From Portunus trituberculatus (lineage: Eukaryota; Arthropoda; Malacostraca; Decapoda; Portunidae), in contig NC_059296.1 in NCBI RefSeq assembly GCF_017591435.1, positions 4,952,001 to 5,016,000 on the forward strand: a stretch of DNA of 64,000 bases, written 5' to 3'. The notes under the pieces are model-generated. The model searched no databases and was not told the DNA's origin. It worked only from the letters and a program-made list of their open reading frames with translations. The translations under genes and the position numbers were made by a program. Of the stretch, positions 52,999-64,000 are shown in pieces (position 1 is the stretch's first letter; each line of letters starts with the position of its first letter).

Positions 52999-54780
52999 TT
53001 GATTTCATTTTACAGAGTTATCACTGTTACTGCTATGATCGTCTTTTCTTAACATCAAGATCACTGTAAAATTGCTTCAATTAACACAGAAAAAGAAAAT
53101 GAGAAAAAAAATAATTTCGTCGCTTTAGGTTTAGAGTAAAATTCAAATGATAAATAAACCAGTGTCTAGAAAGTCCCATGTGGTTGTGGGAAAATTTGTG
53201 TAGGAGTGAAAGTAAGCATGAACAAGTCTCATGCGCGCCGCGGCTTATCACCCACAAATAACTGAGAGCATCTGACGGTGGCCGGATGTTCAACTATTTA
53301 CTGAACACGCCTCTCCTTCCCGGTACAGAACGCCCTTACTCAACCTCCCTCCCTCCATCCCACTGTCTCTCAATCCCTCCCTCCAGCCTTTCTTTATCCC
53401 CTCTGTCCTCACTGTCGAGCAGCCTTGAGGGAACAATTATGTGGCGGCGCTTTAGGGGAGCGAGGAAGCCACGGAGTTAGCCAAGTGCACCACGATCCTT
53501 TGTATTGCCGGTGTCGGGGAGCAGCCGTCGCGGTGGACAGTCAGAATGCCTCGGTGATGACGCCTGAATGTGAGACTCATCGTGGTGGAGAGATATTTCA
53601 GTAGATACATGATTAAGTAGTGTTTCTATTATTATTAAGTAGATTTTGCATAATGTGTTAAAAACGTATTTTTAACCGTGAAACTAACAAGTGGTTGGTT
53701 TTTCATCTCTATTCTGACAAAAAAAAATACAGGCCAAGATGGAAATAATAGTCTGGAAAACAACGTATTAGTTTTTTTCTTTCGGTGATTCATATTTAAT
53801 TCAACGAAGCATGCATGGAATAGTGTGTGTTATCGTACTGACGTGATGCTCTAGTACCTTGTTTACCGTCACACAGCTTTTATTTGTTTTTCTCCTTTCT
53901 AAACCAGACTTCTGTTGCTCCCATTCCTCTGCATCGTAAGTTGAGCGAGGCTTAAGAAAGAAACGTTGGTTGTGTACTTTTCCTTGCCTTATGTTCCTGC
54001 CCCACCGCCGTGTGTGGGCCACCGGCGTGGGTAGCAAACGCTGCTCCGCCGAGCCTTCTCGCCCAGCCGCCGCGCCACCGACGGTAGAGCACCAACTCCG
54101 AGGAACGCCTCTTAATGCAGTATTATTTTCGGCAATTGTTTGGCGGGACGCTCGGCTCCCACCGCCAAGCAGCTCCGGTGTAACAGTTGCTTCACATAAA
54201 GACCTCGGTTTACCATCCTTGTCAGTGGTCCTCATATACATAAACTACGCTTAGTCTCTCTTTACCTTAGCAAGCTCCAAATTAGGACGCTACTCACATC
54301 GGTAGTAAAGTTCGCCACCACTACTGTATATAGCGAAAGTCCGCTACGTGCCTGCGGGAGAGTCCGTAATAGTTGGCGAGTGATGCGTCAGTAATTTTCG
54401 TGGTCCGGTATTTTGTTCATCTTTTGTCAAGTGAGAAGAGCAGCCAGGCAGTGCGGTGCCAGTTACCGCGTGGGCACCGCCTCGCCGCCGCGCCGCTCTC
54501 GCTCCCCTCTCTCGGGAGGAGGGGAGCTGTGCACGTCCGCTCTGTTATTACCAGCTTTCAGCTCTCTCCGATCGCCGTTGGGGCCACCAGCCGTCAGATA
54601 ACAGCATGTGGCCGCTCTATAAGGTTACTAACGACCACCGTGGCCCGGCGGCTGGCTGTTGGTCAGGGCGGGGAGCACACTTGCTTTATCCTTCCCCAAG
54701 TATTTTTCGATTGGTTTGTAAACCTGTAATAATCTGTTCATCTCCCTTTTACTGGGCTCACCTCGCGATGCTGTGCATAC

Positions 54781-54781
<1 letters not shown>
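52999..54781. other. Unique sequence, GC-rich on the right, no gene supported
   Basis: 53990-54200 and 54470-54680 are GC- and CpG-rich with several overlapping frames (up to 146 residues at 53801-54241, minus). None has a domain. A first exon or promoter could hide here but cannot be shown. Confidence 0.45.

Positions 54782-54850
<69 letters not shown>
54782..54850. repeat. (GT)34 microsatellite
   Basis: Perfect GT run. Confidence 0.98.
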
Positions 54851-54851
<1 letters not shown>

Positions 54852-54911
54852 CACTATTCTTCATTTTCATTTAAAATTCTAACAACCTTTTATTACCTGT
54901 TCACATTAGTG

Positions 54912-54912
<1 letters not shown>

Positions 54913-55000
<88 letters not shown>
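54913..55000. repeat. (CT)44 microsatellite
   Basis: Perfect CT run followed by a GC-rich patch with GCGGGC repeats near 55055. Confidence 0.98.
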
Positions 55001-55005
<5 letters not shown>

Positions 55006-57450
55006 CCTGGGTAGCCGTGACCTGCCCGTCCCCAGGTGGCCCCGGTGTAGAGGGCGCGGGCGCGGGCGTGTGGCTCCACCCACCACTCGGGGTTCAAGGG
55101 AGGCAGGGCGGGCGAGGTGTCAAGAGCAGTGGTTAAGCAGCGTGCTCACCAGCCCTCGCCCTTTTTTGCTTATTTGTTCTCTACGAATTCATTCAGTTTT
55201 TGTCGCGTCCTGACCTGATAAGCTATTAAAGTAATTGCATGACGGGAAGCTGGCTATTGTAAATTACCCAAGTTTATGTTTCTCGGTAGTGATAAAAAAA
55301 AGTTGTTTGGTTGCAGTTCCCGATAATTAAATTGAACCACCTATAATTTTAGAAATGTACGTGGTAATTGAATATTTGCGAGGAAAGACCACGCTGTAAG
55401 TTATCGGTGCACGTGTTGTATGCGAGGGAGCATGTGCATACACGCAACACACCATTGGTCGTGCCATAGATAGCGACTGTTTGAGGCTGCTTGTGTCATT
55501 AACCACAGAATCCCGTATGTTGCACGTAATTACCGGCCTGCCAAGGGGCCTCGTCCACAGGTAACCATCTGCTGCACTTCTGTAAGTCTTCTAGCAATGT
55601 GGTACGTTTTTGCCACCTTGCTTTCTCACTCAGCCACCAATGCACCATAGTGCCGCTGGAAGTGACCGTCCACCCTCCCTTGCCTCGACTCTGGGCTTGA
55701 TGGGTCCGTCTGGTTCCTCTGCTCGCCCCGAACATCCAAAGATTTAATGGGAATAATCACCATTAAAAGTTTTCTCCTTGTGATATGGAGGATTAGTAAA
55801 CATTGACGCTTCCTCCATGAAGTTTCTGTGAGACAGTCACACTTCTTTTATTTATATTTTTCTTGTGACAAGAATGAAGAGCAAGAGAGGCCTGAGCACA
55901 CTGCATTATGAGGCAGGCTGGGGAGAAGCAGGGCGGGCACGGAGGGAGTAAAGTGATGGAGGTCTGGTGGATCAGTATCCGGGATGGCTTGAGACCTCTT
56001 TCTTTGGCTTCGTATTCAGTCACAGCAGTGGTAAAAAATTGTAATCGTTCTTTATGTTTTTTTCTCTGTTTGCTTTTAGTTAGCACCGGGCGGCTTCCTT
56101 GTACCAGTAATGCCGGTCATTTAGATTATATCAACCAGACTTGCATTGGCCCACGCTCTCTCTCTCCGCAGGAACCACCACACGCCACGCTCCGGTCGGA
56201 AGCGTCTTGCTTGCCCGCCGCTGAGCCGCGATAGGGAACCTCACCTCTAACATTCAGGATTTTTGTCATCTTAGGAAAGCTTACTTGAAACCGTACCATG
56301 AAATTTTTTTATGTTTAGATTCACCTCTGAACACTGTGTTTCGTTATTGCCTTGTTTGAGATGATCAAGTGAGGTGACTGATAACCAAGAATTTATAGTG
56401 ATGATTAATTTAAATATGTTGGCATCTTCATTTCTGGAACATTCTCCAAAACGTCTATCTCTTCCACTTCTCATTATTATTATTGATATTGCGTGTTGGC
56501 ATTGGTGAGAAACACGTCTGGTGTGTGATAAGCAAATGTTGGCGTGCGATCTCCTTCATCGCGGGCGGGGCGAGGCTGGGCGGAGGTCGTCGCCACCACC
56601 CACAGACAGAGTAAGGTGAACATAGCCGAGGGGCGCCCTCCGTGCTCAGCGGCAGGAATTATACTCCCGATAATTGCGTTAATTATCACTCCTCTCGGGG
56701 AAAGCTTGTGATAATACCAATTGAATTTGATCGGTGCCGTCCAGCCTTATAGGAGCGCCGATCTTTATTTCATCTCGGGCGATGATTGCTTGTTTTCTTC
56801 CCTATCTGTCTCTCTGATATAAAATTTGAGATCAGAACTAGTTTTTCGACGTGTCTGGAGCAGCGGGACCGGCCTTCAGGCGCCGCATATGCCCCACGTG
56901 ACTGTTAAGCTGACACGAACACTATTTAAGAGGTCGTGGGCCATGTTTGGGGCCTCAAATTGTACGTACCACCTCGTAAGGACCACATATCACCACTTTA
57001 CCAGCCACTTACACTCCCTCTGCCGTGCTGAGGGAAGGTAATGTCCGCATACATTTATCAGGGAAAGTTAATGTCCCTATAAATCTAAGAGGCCATTGAT
57101 GATACATTAATTTTGATGATCCCGTAGCCTTTACTTACATGCAAACAGCCGGGCGTGGATGGTCGGGTCCGTCCACTCTGCTTAACGTATCCTGGTGGTA
57201 TATTAACTCTTCTTATATAGGAAAGAAACTACACTTTTCTTGGGAGGGAGGAAATCCAGGACCTGACCCAGTAAACTTGTTCTCTGGGCTGAAGTATCTC
57301 GGCTTATTGATTATTCCAATATTTAAAACCAAGAGAACCAAAGGAACAAGGAACCCATTTTCTTTTTTTTTATTTGTTTTCTTTTTAATGAAGTTGAAAC
57401 TCATTCCTCGAGACTTTTTCTCTCATTTATCGGTAGAAGAAAGTAACATA
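55001..57450. other. Long unique stretch, no gene supported
   Basis: The longest interval on the right side without arrays. Frames of 70-118 residues (for example 55908-56234 plus, 57139-57489 plus) have no domain. Mixed composition; GC-rich at 55010-55140 and 56560-56660. Confidence 0.5.
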
Positions 57451-57454
57451 TTAA

Positions 57455-57641
57455 CCCTCTTCAGTACTGGAATGCATTATTTACTATAAGTTTTAGGTTT
57501 GAGTGGACAATTTTATTCAGAGTATGAATATGATCAGAAAGTTAGTTAGTCTTCACTGTTCTAATCCCTACGTAAGTATCTGAAACTGCACAAAATCACC
57601 AAATAGTGAGCGGAATAAATATGATCATGGTACTGAAGGGA
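57455..57641 (-). mobile_element. TTAA-flanked MITE, copy H
   Basis: 187-bp minus-oriented copy, the shortest. TTAA at 57451-57454 and 57642-57645. Ends CCCTCTTCAGTACTGG and TGGTACTGAAGGGA are clear inverted repeats; about 20 bp of core are lost. Confidence 0.9.
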
Positions 57642-57645
57642 TTAA

Positions 57646-58348
57646 GTTTACATATATCATTCAATTTTTTTGTATGGGGCGGTTTATAAGATAGAAAAAT
57701 AACTCACTTGAAATTCTAAACCATTTTCCCTACAAAAGAGCATCATAATAAGTTTCCAGTGCAACTTTGAGGGGAGCATGAAATAAGAAAAAAATCAAGA
57801 CTTAATCATTTACACTTGTTCTGTTGAGGCGCTGCGTGCATGAACACAGTCGGTAAATGGAAGACAAGGCAAGGGAAGGGAGGCGAGGCGGTGACTGGCA
57901 CCCGGGAGAGCAAACACCCTCACCTACTACTCTTGAGACTCAGCCCGACACGAGTTTCACGACCAACCACCTTCTGCCCACTGGAATCAACAGCTCAACG
58001 ACCCTCTACCACTCTCAAGTCGCTCACCACCCCACCACTACCACTACCACGACCACTACAAGCTGTACCGCACTTAGCTTTCTCCACACTGACCAGATTC
58101 CTCGGGTTCCGGGAAATAAAGCAAGCGATTGGGATGTTGCGGTGATGGTGGCGCTCCTGACAGTGAAGGAGCGAGTGTCGTGCTCTTGCCACTCCTCGCC
58201 TTATTTATCCCCACCAGACGAAAGCTAATACTCTGCATCAATACCCGATAACCGTCTCATTTTTTTCTTGATTCTTATCTCGCACTCTATTTTTTCCTTC
58301 TGCACGCTTCTTTTCACTCGCTTCCTCCGTCCCTCCCTCCTTTGCTCG

Positions 58349-58351
<3 letters not shown>
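57646..58351. other. Unique sequence, no gene seen
   Basis: Frames at 57840-58228 overlap each other in two plus frames and one minus frame. ACC-rich near 58020-58060. No domain. Confidence 0.5.

Positions 58352-58428
<77 letters not shown>
58352..58428. repeat. (CT)38 microsatellite
   Basis: Perfect CT run. Confidence 0.98.
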
Positions 58429-58432
<4 letters not shown>

Positions 58433-58449
58433 TTTCTTTATCTAAAATG

Positions 58450-58450
<1 letters not shown>

Positions 58451-58507
<57 letters not shown>
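58451..58507. repeat. (GT)28 microsatellite
   Basis: Perfect GT run, followed by AT-rich DNA to 58700. Confidence 0.97.
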
Positions 58508-58511
<4 letters not shown>

Positions 58512-58704
58512 ATCAGTTAGTTTACTTTTAATATTATTTTTGTGTTTATTTTATTTATTTATTTTTAAAGATATCGTATTGGTTATATATATTTTTATTA
58601 TTATTTAGATGTTAAGAAATATTTCCTTTTATAATATAACTTTTTTTTAACCAATTTATGTTTTCTCCATTTATTTACTCCATTCATTTACTTTTTTTTA
58701 TGTA

Positions 58705-58706
<2 letters not shown>

Positions 58707-58785
<79 letters not shown>
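58707..58785. repeat. (GT)39 microsatellite at the SINE copy 4 tail
   Basis: GT run next to the 3' end of the minus-strand SINE. Confidence 0.98.
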
Positions 58786-58787
<2 letters not shown>

Positions 58788-59065
58788 TTCACTGTTTGAT
58801 CTGCTGCAGTCTCTGACGAGACAGCCAGACGTTACCCTACGGAACGAGCTCAGAGCTCATTATTTCCGATCTTCGGATAGGCCTGAGACCAGCCACACAC
58901 AACACACCGGGACAACAAGGTCACAACTCCTCGATTTACATCCCGTACCTACTCACTGCTAGGTGAACAGGGGCTACACGTGAAAGGAGACACACCCGGC
59001 CGGGGAATAGAACCCCGGTCCTCTGGGTTGTGAAGCCAGCGCTCTAACCACTGAGCTACCGGGCC
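58788..59065 (-). mobile_element. tRNA-derived SINE, copy 4 (damaged B box)
   Basis: Minus-strand copy with tail GATCAAACAGTGAACT before AC repeats. Its B box carries a change (GGTTCTATTCC, 59005-59015), and about 14 bp after the tRNA-like head are deleted between two CACCCGGCCGG phrases. The A box (59048-59058) is intact. GT microsatellite lies on both sides. It is probably not transcribable. Confidence 0.92.
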
Positions 59066-59832
<767 letters not shown>

Positions 59833-59836
59833 TTAA

Positions 59837-60042
59837 CCCCTTCAGTACCATGACGCGTTTCCATATTCATCCTGCTTACTATTTGGTGATTTTATACAGC
59901 TTCTGAAACTTATGTGGGGGATTAGAATAGTGAGGACTGTGGCCATTAATCTTTTGACCTCCATAGACCCTTCCTGATGTCAATAAAATGGTCTAATCAC
60001 ACCCAAATTTCATGGTAAAAATGCGTTCCAGCACTGAAAAGG
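59837..60042 (+). mobile_element. TTAA-flanked MITE, copy I (best preserved)
   Basis: 206-bp plus-oriented copy with perfect TTAA at 59833-59836 and 60043-60046. The left end CCCCTTCAGTACCATGACGC is the consensus terminus and the right end GCACTGAAAAGG is slightly worn. No reading frame; it would need a transposase supplied in trans. Confidence 0.93.
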
Positions 60043-60293
60043 TTAAACGGTAGGATCTTGTAAGCAGTGTAGGTGTGGCGCAAAAGTGTGAGAATACGGT
60101 TTTTGCCACTCTCACTGTTAAGGCTGCGCGGGAAAACCAGGCCGTGTTAAACTAGAGGAGTAAACATCGACCTCCTCAAGGCTTGCAACTCCCCCTCTAT
60201 TTCTCCGCCGCTAACCTCCAAGTGTTACATTACTACATTATTCTGTTTGCCGCGGGCGCTGTTGGGAGGACTTCGTGCGGGTGGCTCTGGTAA

Positions 60294-60328
60294 TGGTGGT
60301 GGTGATGGTGGTGGTGGGTGGTGGTGAG
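60294..60328. repeat. (GGT)n microsatellite
   Basis: GGT run with one GAT interruption. Confidence 0.92.
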
Positions 60329-60442
60329 GTTGCTATTCAGTGTCCAGCATCAGTTTGTTTGTTCAGCCTCTGATAAATTTTTGCCTCCAGCTTCTTGCTT
60401 TAGGCGTTGACTCCTTACTTAATACGCGCCTGACCTTGCCTC

Positions 60443-61000
<558 letters not shown>

Positions 61001-61215
61001 TTTTGTGCATGTTTAGTCACCTTTTGATTTCACAACCCGGATTTGACATGAAGCATCACTTAGTAATCATCCAAAAAACATTATGAAGTCTTGTTGGAAT
61101 GAGAAAAAAGGGAGCAGGATTCTGGCCAATTTAGAATGAAGTTTTGTGCATATATCAAACCATCTCCTTGAAACAACAACCTGGACATGACATCAGACCT
61201 CATTTTATAATCATG
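61001..61215 (+). repeat. Diverged tandem duplication, 141-bp spacing
   Basis: TTTTGTGCAT recurs at 61001 and 61142. Each is followed by a CAACC-GGA--TGACAT phrase and ends in TAATCAT, so an old direct duplication is likely. Confidence 0.6.
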
Positions 61216-61827
61216 GAATCCCACCTTGAGCTCTCTCCGGAGGAACAAAAAGGCAGAGGAAGCAAATTTTCACACCAGCAACAACAGTAATGCCTACCAT
61301 GAGCAACCAGTGTTTTTCGCCGTCCGTGGCCTGCCAGGGGGCCGAGGCGGGAGGGGGCGATGCATCACTGCCGGGAATGATGAATCCACGTCTGACTCAC
61401 GCCACAAGAAAAATCGGAGCCCTTGAACAAGCACGCCTGGGGTGGAGGGCTTCTGGGATATGCAAGACACGTGCCTAATACGGAAGAGCCCCACCAGACC
61501 TCTCGCTAATTCCGCAAGAGACAAACAAAAGAAAAACGTGTGTGTAACCTTACCTTGCCAGAAGTGAACTCAGGAAACTTGTTCGGTGTAGGTAAAACGC
61601 CACGCATTAATTTACATGAGAGCAGGGAGAGTGTAGCTTAATTGGAAGCGTGTTGTGCTGTGCCGGGTGTTGTCATAGCGGAGTCACGGCATGGTGGTGT
61701 GGTGGTGTGTGGTGTGGTCGTGTGGTGGAGCAGCAAGACAAACAGGTGGGGCGCGAGGTGGACCAGAAGCCTGCCTTGTGCCCGTGTTGGATGTGTGTCC
61801 CGTACTGAATGTTTTTGTGTAGTGCCT

Positions 61828-61830
<3 letters not shown>
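61216..61830. other. Unique sequence, no gene seen
   Basis: Overlapping short frames at 61226-61524; a GTGGT-rich patch at 61690-61730. No domain. Confidence 0.55.

Positions 61831-61903
<73 letters not shown>
61831..61903. repeat. (GA)36 microsatellite
   Basis: Perfect GA run. Confidence 0.98.
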
Positions 61904-61910
<7 letters not shown>

Positions 61911-63808
61911 GATTTTTGAAACATGCCAAATTATATATATTTCTGGACACTAGGTGCTGCAGCCTTTGTGTCTTAAGTAGCTTTTCTTTTTTTCCTTTCT
62001 TTTCTTAGACTCGCCGGCCGTGAGGGACCCGCGGTGCCTGTTGGGTTGTCCATCATGACCCCCGCCCCCGCTCCCCGGCCGCCACCCGCCGCCTGCCATT
62101 GTGCTGGGAAGGGTACGGCTCGGCCTCTGCAGGGATAAATCTTCGCCAAGCTAGGAGTTCTTGGCCCCGGACAAAAGGGAGGCTGTGGTAGGTTTGGACT
62201 GTTGCTTCTTTTGTTGAGTTCAGTAAATGTCCACCAAAGAAAAGATTTGTTTCGTTCAAAAACTTAATCTCTTCTTTCGTGTGTTTTTTTCCTTATTTTT
62301 TTTATCAAAATCTTTCATACTTTAAAATCATGTGAATGTAAAGGAAGGAATTCATTGTAAGCATCATTACCATTATTAAATTAGTAATGGTTTCTTGACA
62401 CGAGGAACCCTCCGGCGGGCGGCTTCTCTTGGCTCCGGAGACCCCGCGGCGACCTGCCTCATTGGGTGAAATATGGCAACACGGGGGCAGACGCATGCAT
62501 ATATTATGTCTTTGTGGCGCGAGTGATTATTTTCCGCACCAACAAATGTGCTGTCGAACAAAGGCGCTGGACACCGAGTCGCCATCAGGTGACAACGAAG
62601 GTCAGGAGTCCCGCGCGCCAGGCTCCTGCTGAACCTGTGCGTGGCCTTCTCGCCGGGATACTGAGCGGGGCGAAGGCAAAGTGTCTCACGCCACTAACCG
62701 GTTGTCTGTGTGCTCCTCACGCGCTTTATTCCGCGTGTAGGAGGATAAATACGGTCATGGGCGAGGCGTCATGATGGGCGCTCCATGGCTAGTTCAGGCA
62801 CGCAGGCAGGCAGGGAGTGGCCGCCGTGCAGGTGATGCCGTGAACTGCAAATGAAGGATAGAGTGCTGGGAAGGCGTCAGAGAGGACAGCGCCTAAAGGG
62901 ACAGACTGGCGGGGGCGTTCCTGCAAAAAGAATAAACAAGTATTTTTTTTTTGGGTGGACAGAAGTCGTGGCCAGCCTACAACAAAATGTCAGGCGCCTC
63001 ATTAGTCTCGCTGGATGAGTCAGGTGTTGTTAATGAGACAGGTGCAGCGAACCAGGGGGTGCGGTGTGACTCACGGCAGAAAATATGAAAAGATATTATT
63101 GGAAAATGCGACCCGGAAAGAAGTCAGTCAGTTTCCTGCGAGCGAGGCGTCCACAACAGTATATTCCAAAGCAAGAACTGAGAAGATTTCCTTTCACCAA
63201 AGAATAAAACTAAAATGAAGCGTGGCGCGAATTTCTCATCACTCATTTGTATTTAATTTAATATTCAGCTTCCTGAGACACAATTTCCTCCATGACATGC
63301 GTGGGTGCGGGGCGCGCCGAGGGCCTGGCCGGAGTAAAAGTCCTGTACAGATACCGTGTCGGATGCATTATTTATCACTAATAATTTGCTGCAGGAGACA
63401 CTATCGCACGACGCTTCCTCCCCTCCCACCGGCTTCCCAGGTGCATTAGGCGGGTAATTAAGCTTCATTGCAGGCGCCGCCGAGGCAGTAAAGTACCTGC
63501 AGGTGAGGGCGACCTCTGACCTCCTGCTACCTGCCGGAGACACGCGAAGGGGACCACCGCCGCTCAGCTAGACACGCCGTCAGGAGATATCGGCTGCCAC
63601 TTAAAATACGGCTAGAGGCAGAATAATTGTACTTCATTACTATTTTTCACGCCTTTGTCTCTCGCTTCCTTCGTTAATGCTTAGGCCGGCGGGGGTGAGG
63701 CAAGGCGGGGGAGCTGGTGGGCAGGAGGGAGGCTGGGTTTAGCATGCATGGCATAGCGTCTCCTCCTGCCGGCGGGTGAGGCAGATGCTGAGGCCAGAGA
63801 GCAATGAA
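61904..63808. other. Unique, partly GC-rich sequence, no gene supported
   Basis: GC-rich at 62010-62130, 62400-62850 and 63290-63560. Frames stay at or below 102 residues with no domain. Confidence 0.5.
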
Positions 63809-63810
63809 TA

Positions 63811-63841
<31 letters not shown>

Positions 63842-63858
63842 GGTGGGTGGGGAGAATT

Positions 63859-63916
<58 letters not shown>
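63809..63916. repeat. (GT)11(GGGT)n and (GA)27 microsatellites
   Basis: GT to 63831, then GGGT units to 63850, a short spacer and a GA run at 63862-63916. Confidence 0.96.
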
Positions 63917-63920
<4 letters not shown>

Positions 63921-64000
63921 AAGGAAGAATGATAAACAGAATAACAGCATGATGAAGGGAAATGTAAAGCATCAAGTCGTATATATTGGCCGGTGAAAGA

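Noticed and set aside
61626..61700. tRNA-like start GTGTAGCTTAATTGG
   Set aside because: Resembles an A box, but no B box or cloverleaf follows.

Overview
This window looks like non-coding nuclear DNA of an arthropod, most likely a decapod crustacean (crab-like). The clues are very dense CT/GA and GT/AC microsatellites, a block of the arthropod telomere motif TTAGG, a tRNA-derived SINE, and one interspersed repeat that resembles one I recall from decapod genomes. No species can be named. I found no reading frame that I can defend as a gene or exon. The longest frames translate simple repeats (Leu-Ser, Cys-Val, His-Thr, Arg-Glu, Glu, Gly), and the non-repetitive ones are no longer than chance allows in 64 kb. 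The window could be a large intron or an intergenic region.

Layout. 1-6.4 kb: mostly unique sequence with a four-unit telomere-like block, three trinucleotide tracts and three CT/GA tracts. 6.4-7.1 kb: a 700-bp compound microsatellite with SINE copy 1 inside it. 7.7-8.2 kb: a TTAA-flanked MITE next to a second MITE type. 9.4-9.7 kb: a decapod-type interspersed repeat. 10.2-12.5 kb: a long AC tract, an A-rich degenerate minisatellite, SINE copy 2 and a T-rich degenerate minisatellite. 13.2-14.4 kb: a cluster of GT/GA/CT arrays. 14.6-28.8 kb: microsatellites separated by TTAA-MITEs at 15.1, 17.9, 27.9 and 28.6 kb and a second-type MITE at 19.2 kb. 29-40 kb: CT and GT arrays, T homopolymers, a MITE with an internal duplication (31.7 kb) and a pyrimidine unit duplicated around a CT array (32.3 kb). 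40.6-43.4 kb: a GC-rich, microsatellite-free block. 44.2-46.1 kb: two minisatellites and SINE copy 3. 46-64 kb: more microsatellites, MITEs at 47.0, 57.5 and 59.8 kb, minisatellites at 51.0 and 52.3 kb, and SINE copy 4 at 58.8 kb.

What stands out. (1) A MITE family of about 205 bp occurs nine times. It has inverted ends starting CCCTTCAGTACT, and most copies are flanked by TTAA, the signature of piggyBac-type transposition. (2) All four SINE copies have AC/GT microsatellite on both sides. (3) Several degenerate minisatellites with 18-135 bp units are not explained by known families, and microsatellites have grown inside or beside some of them. By hand count, simple repeats make up roughly a tenth of the window.
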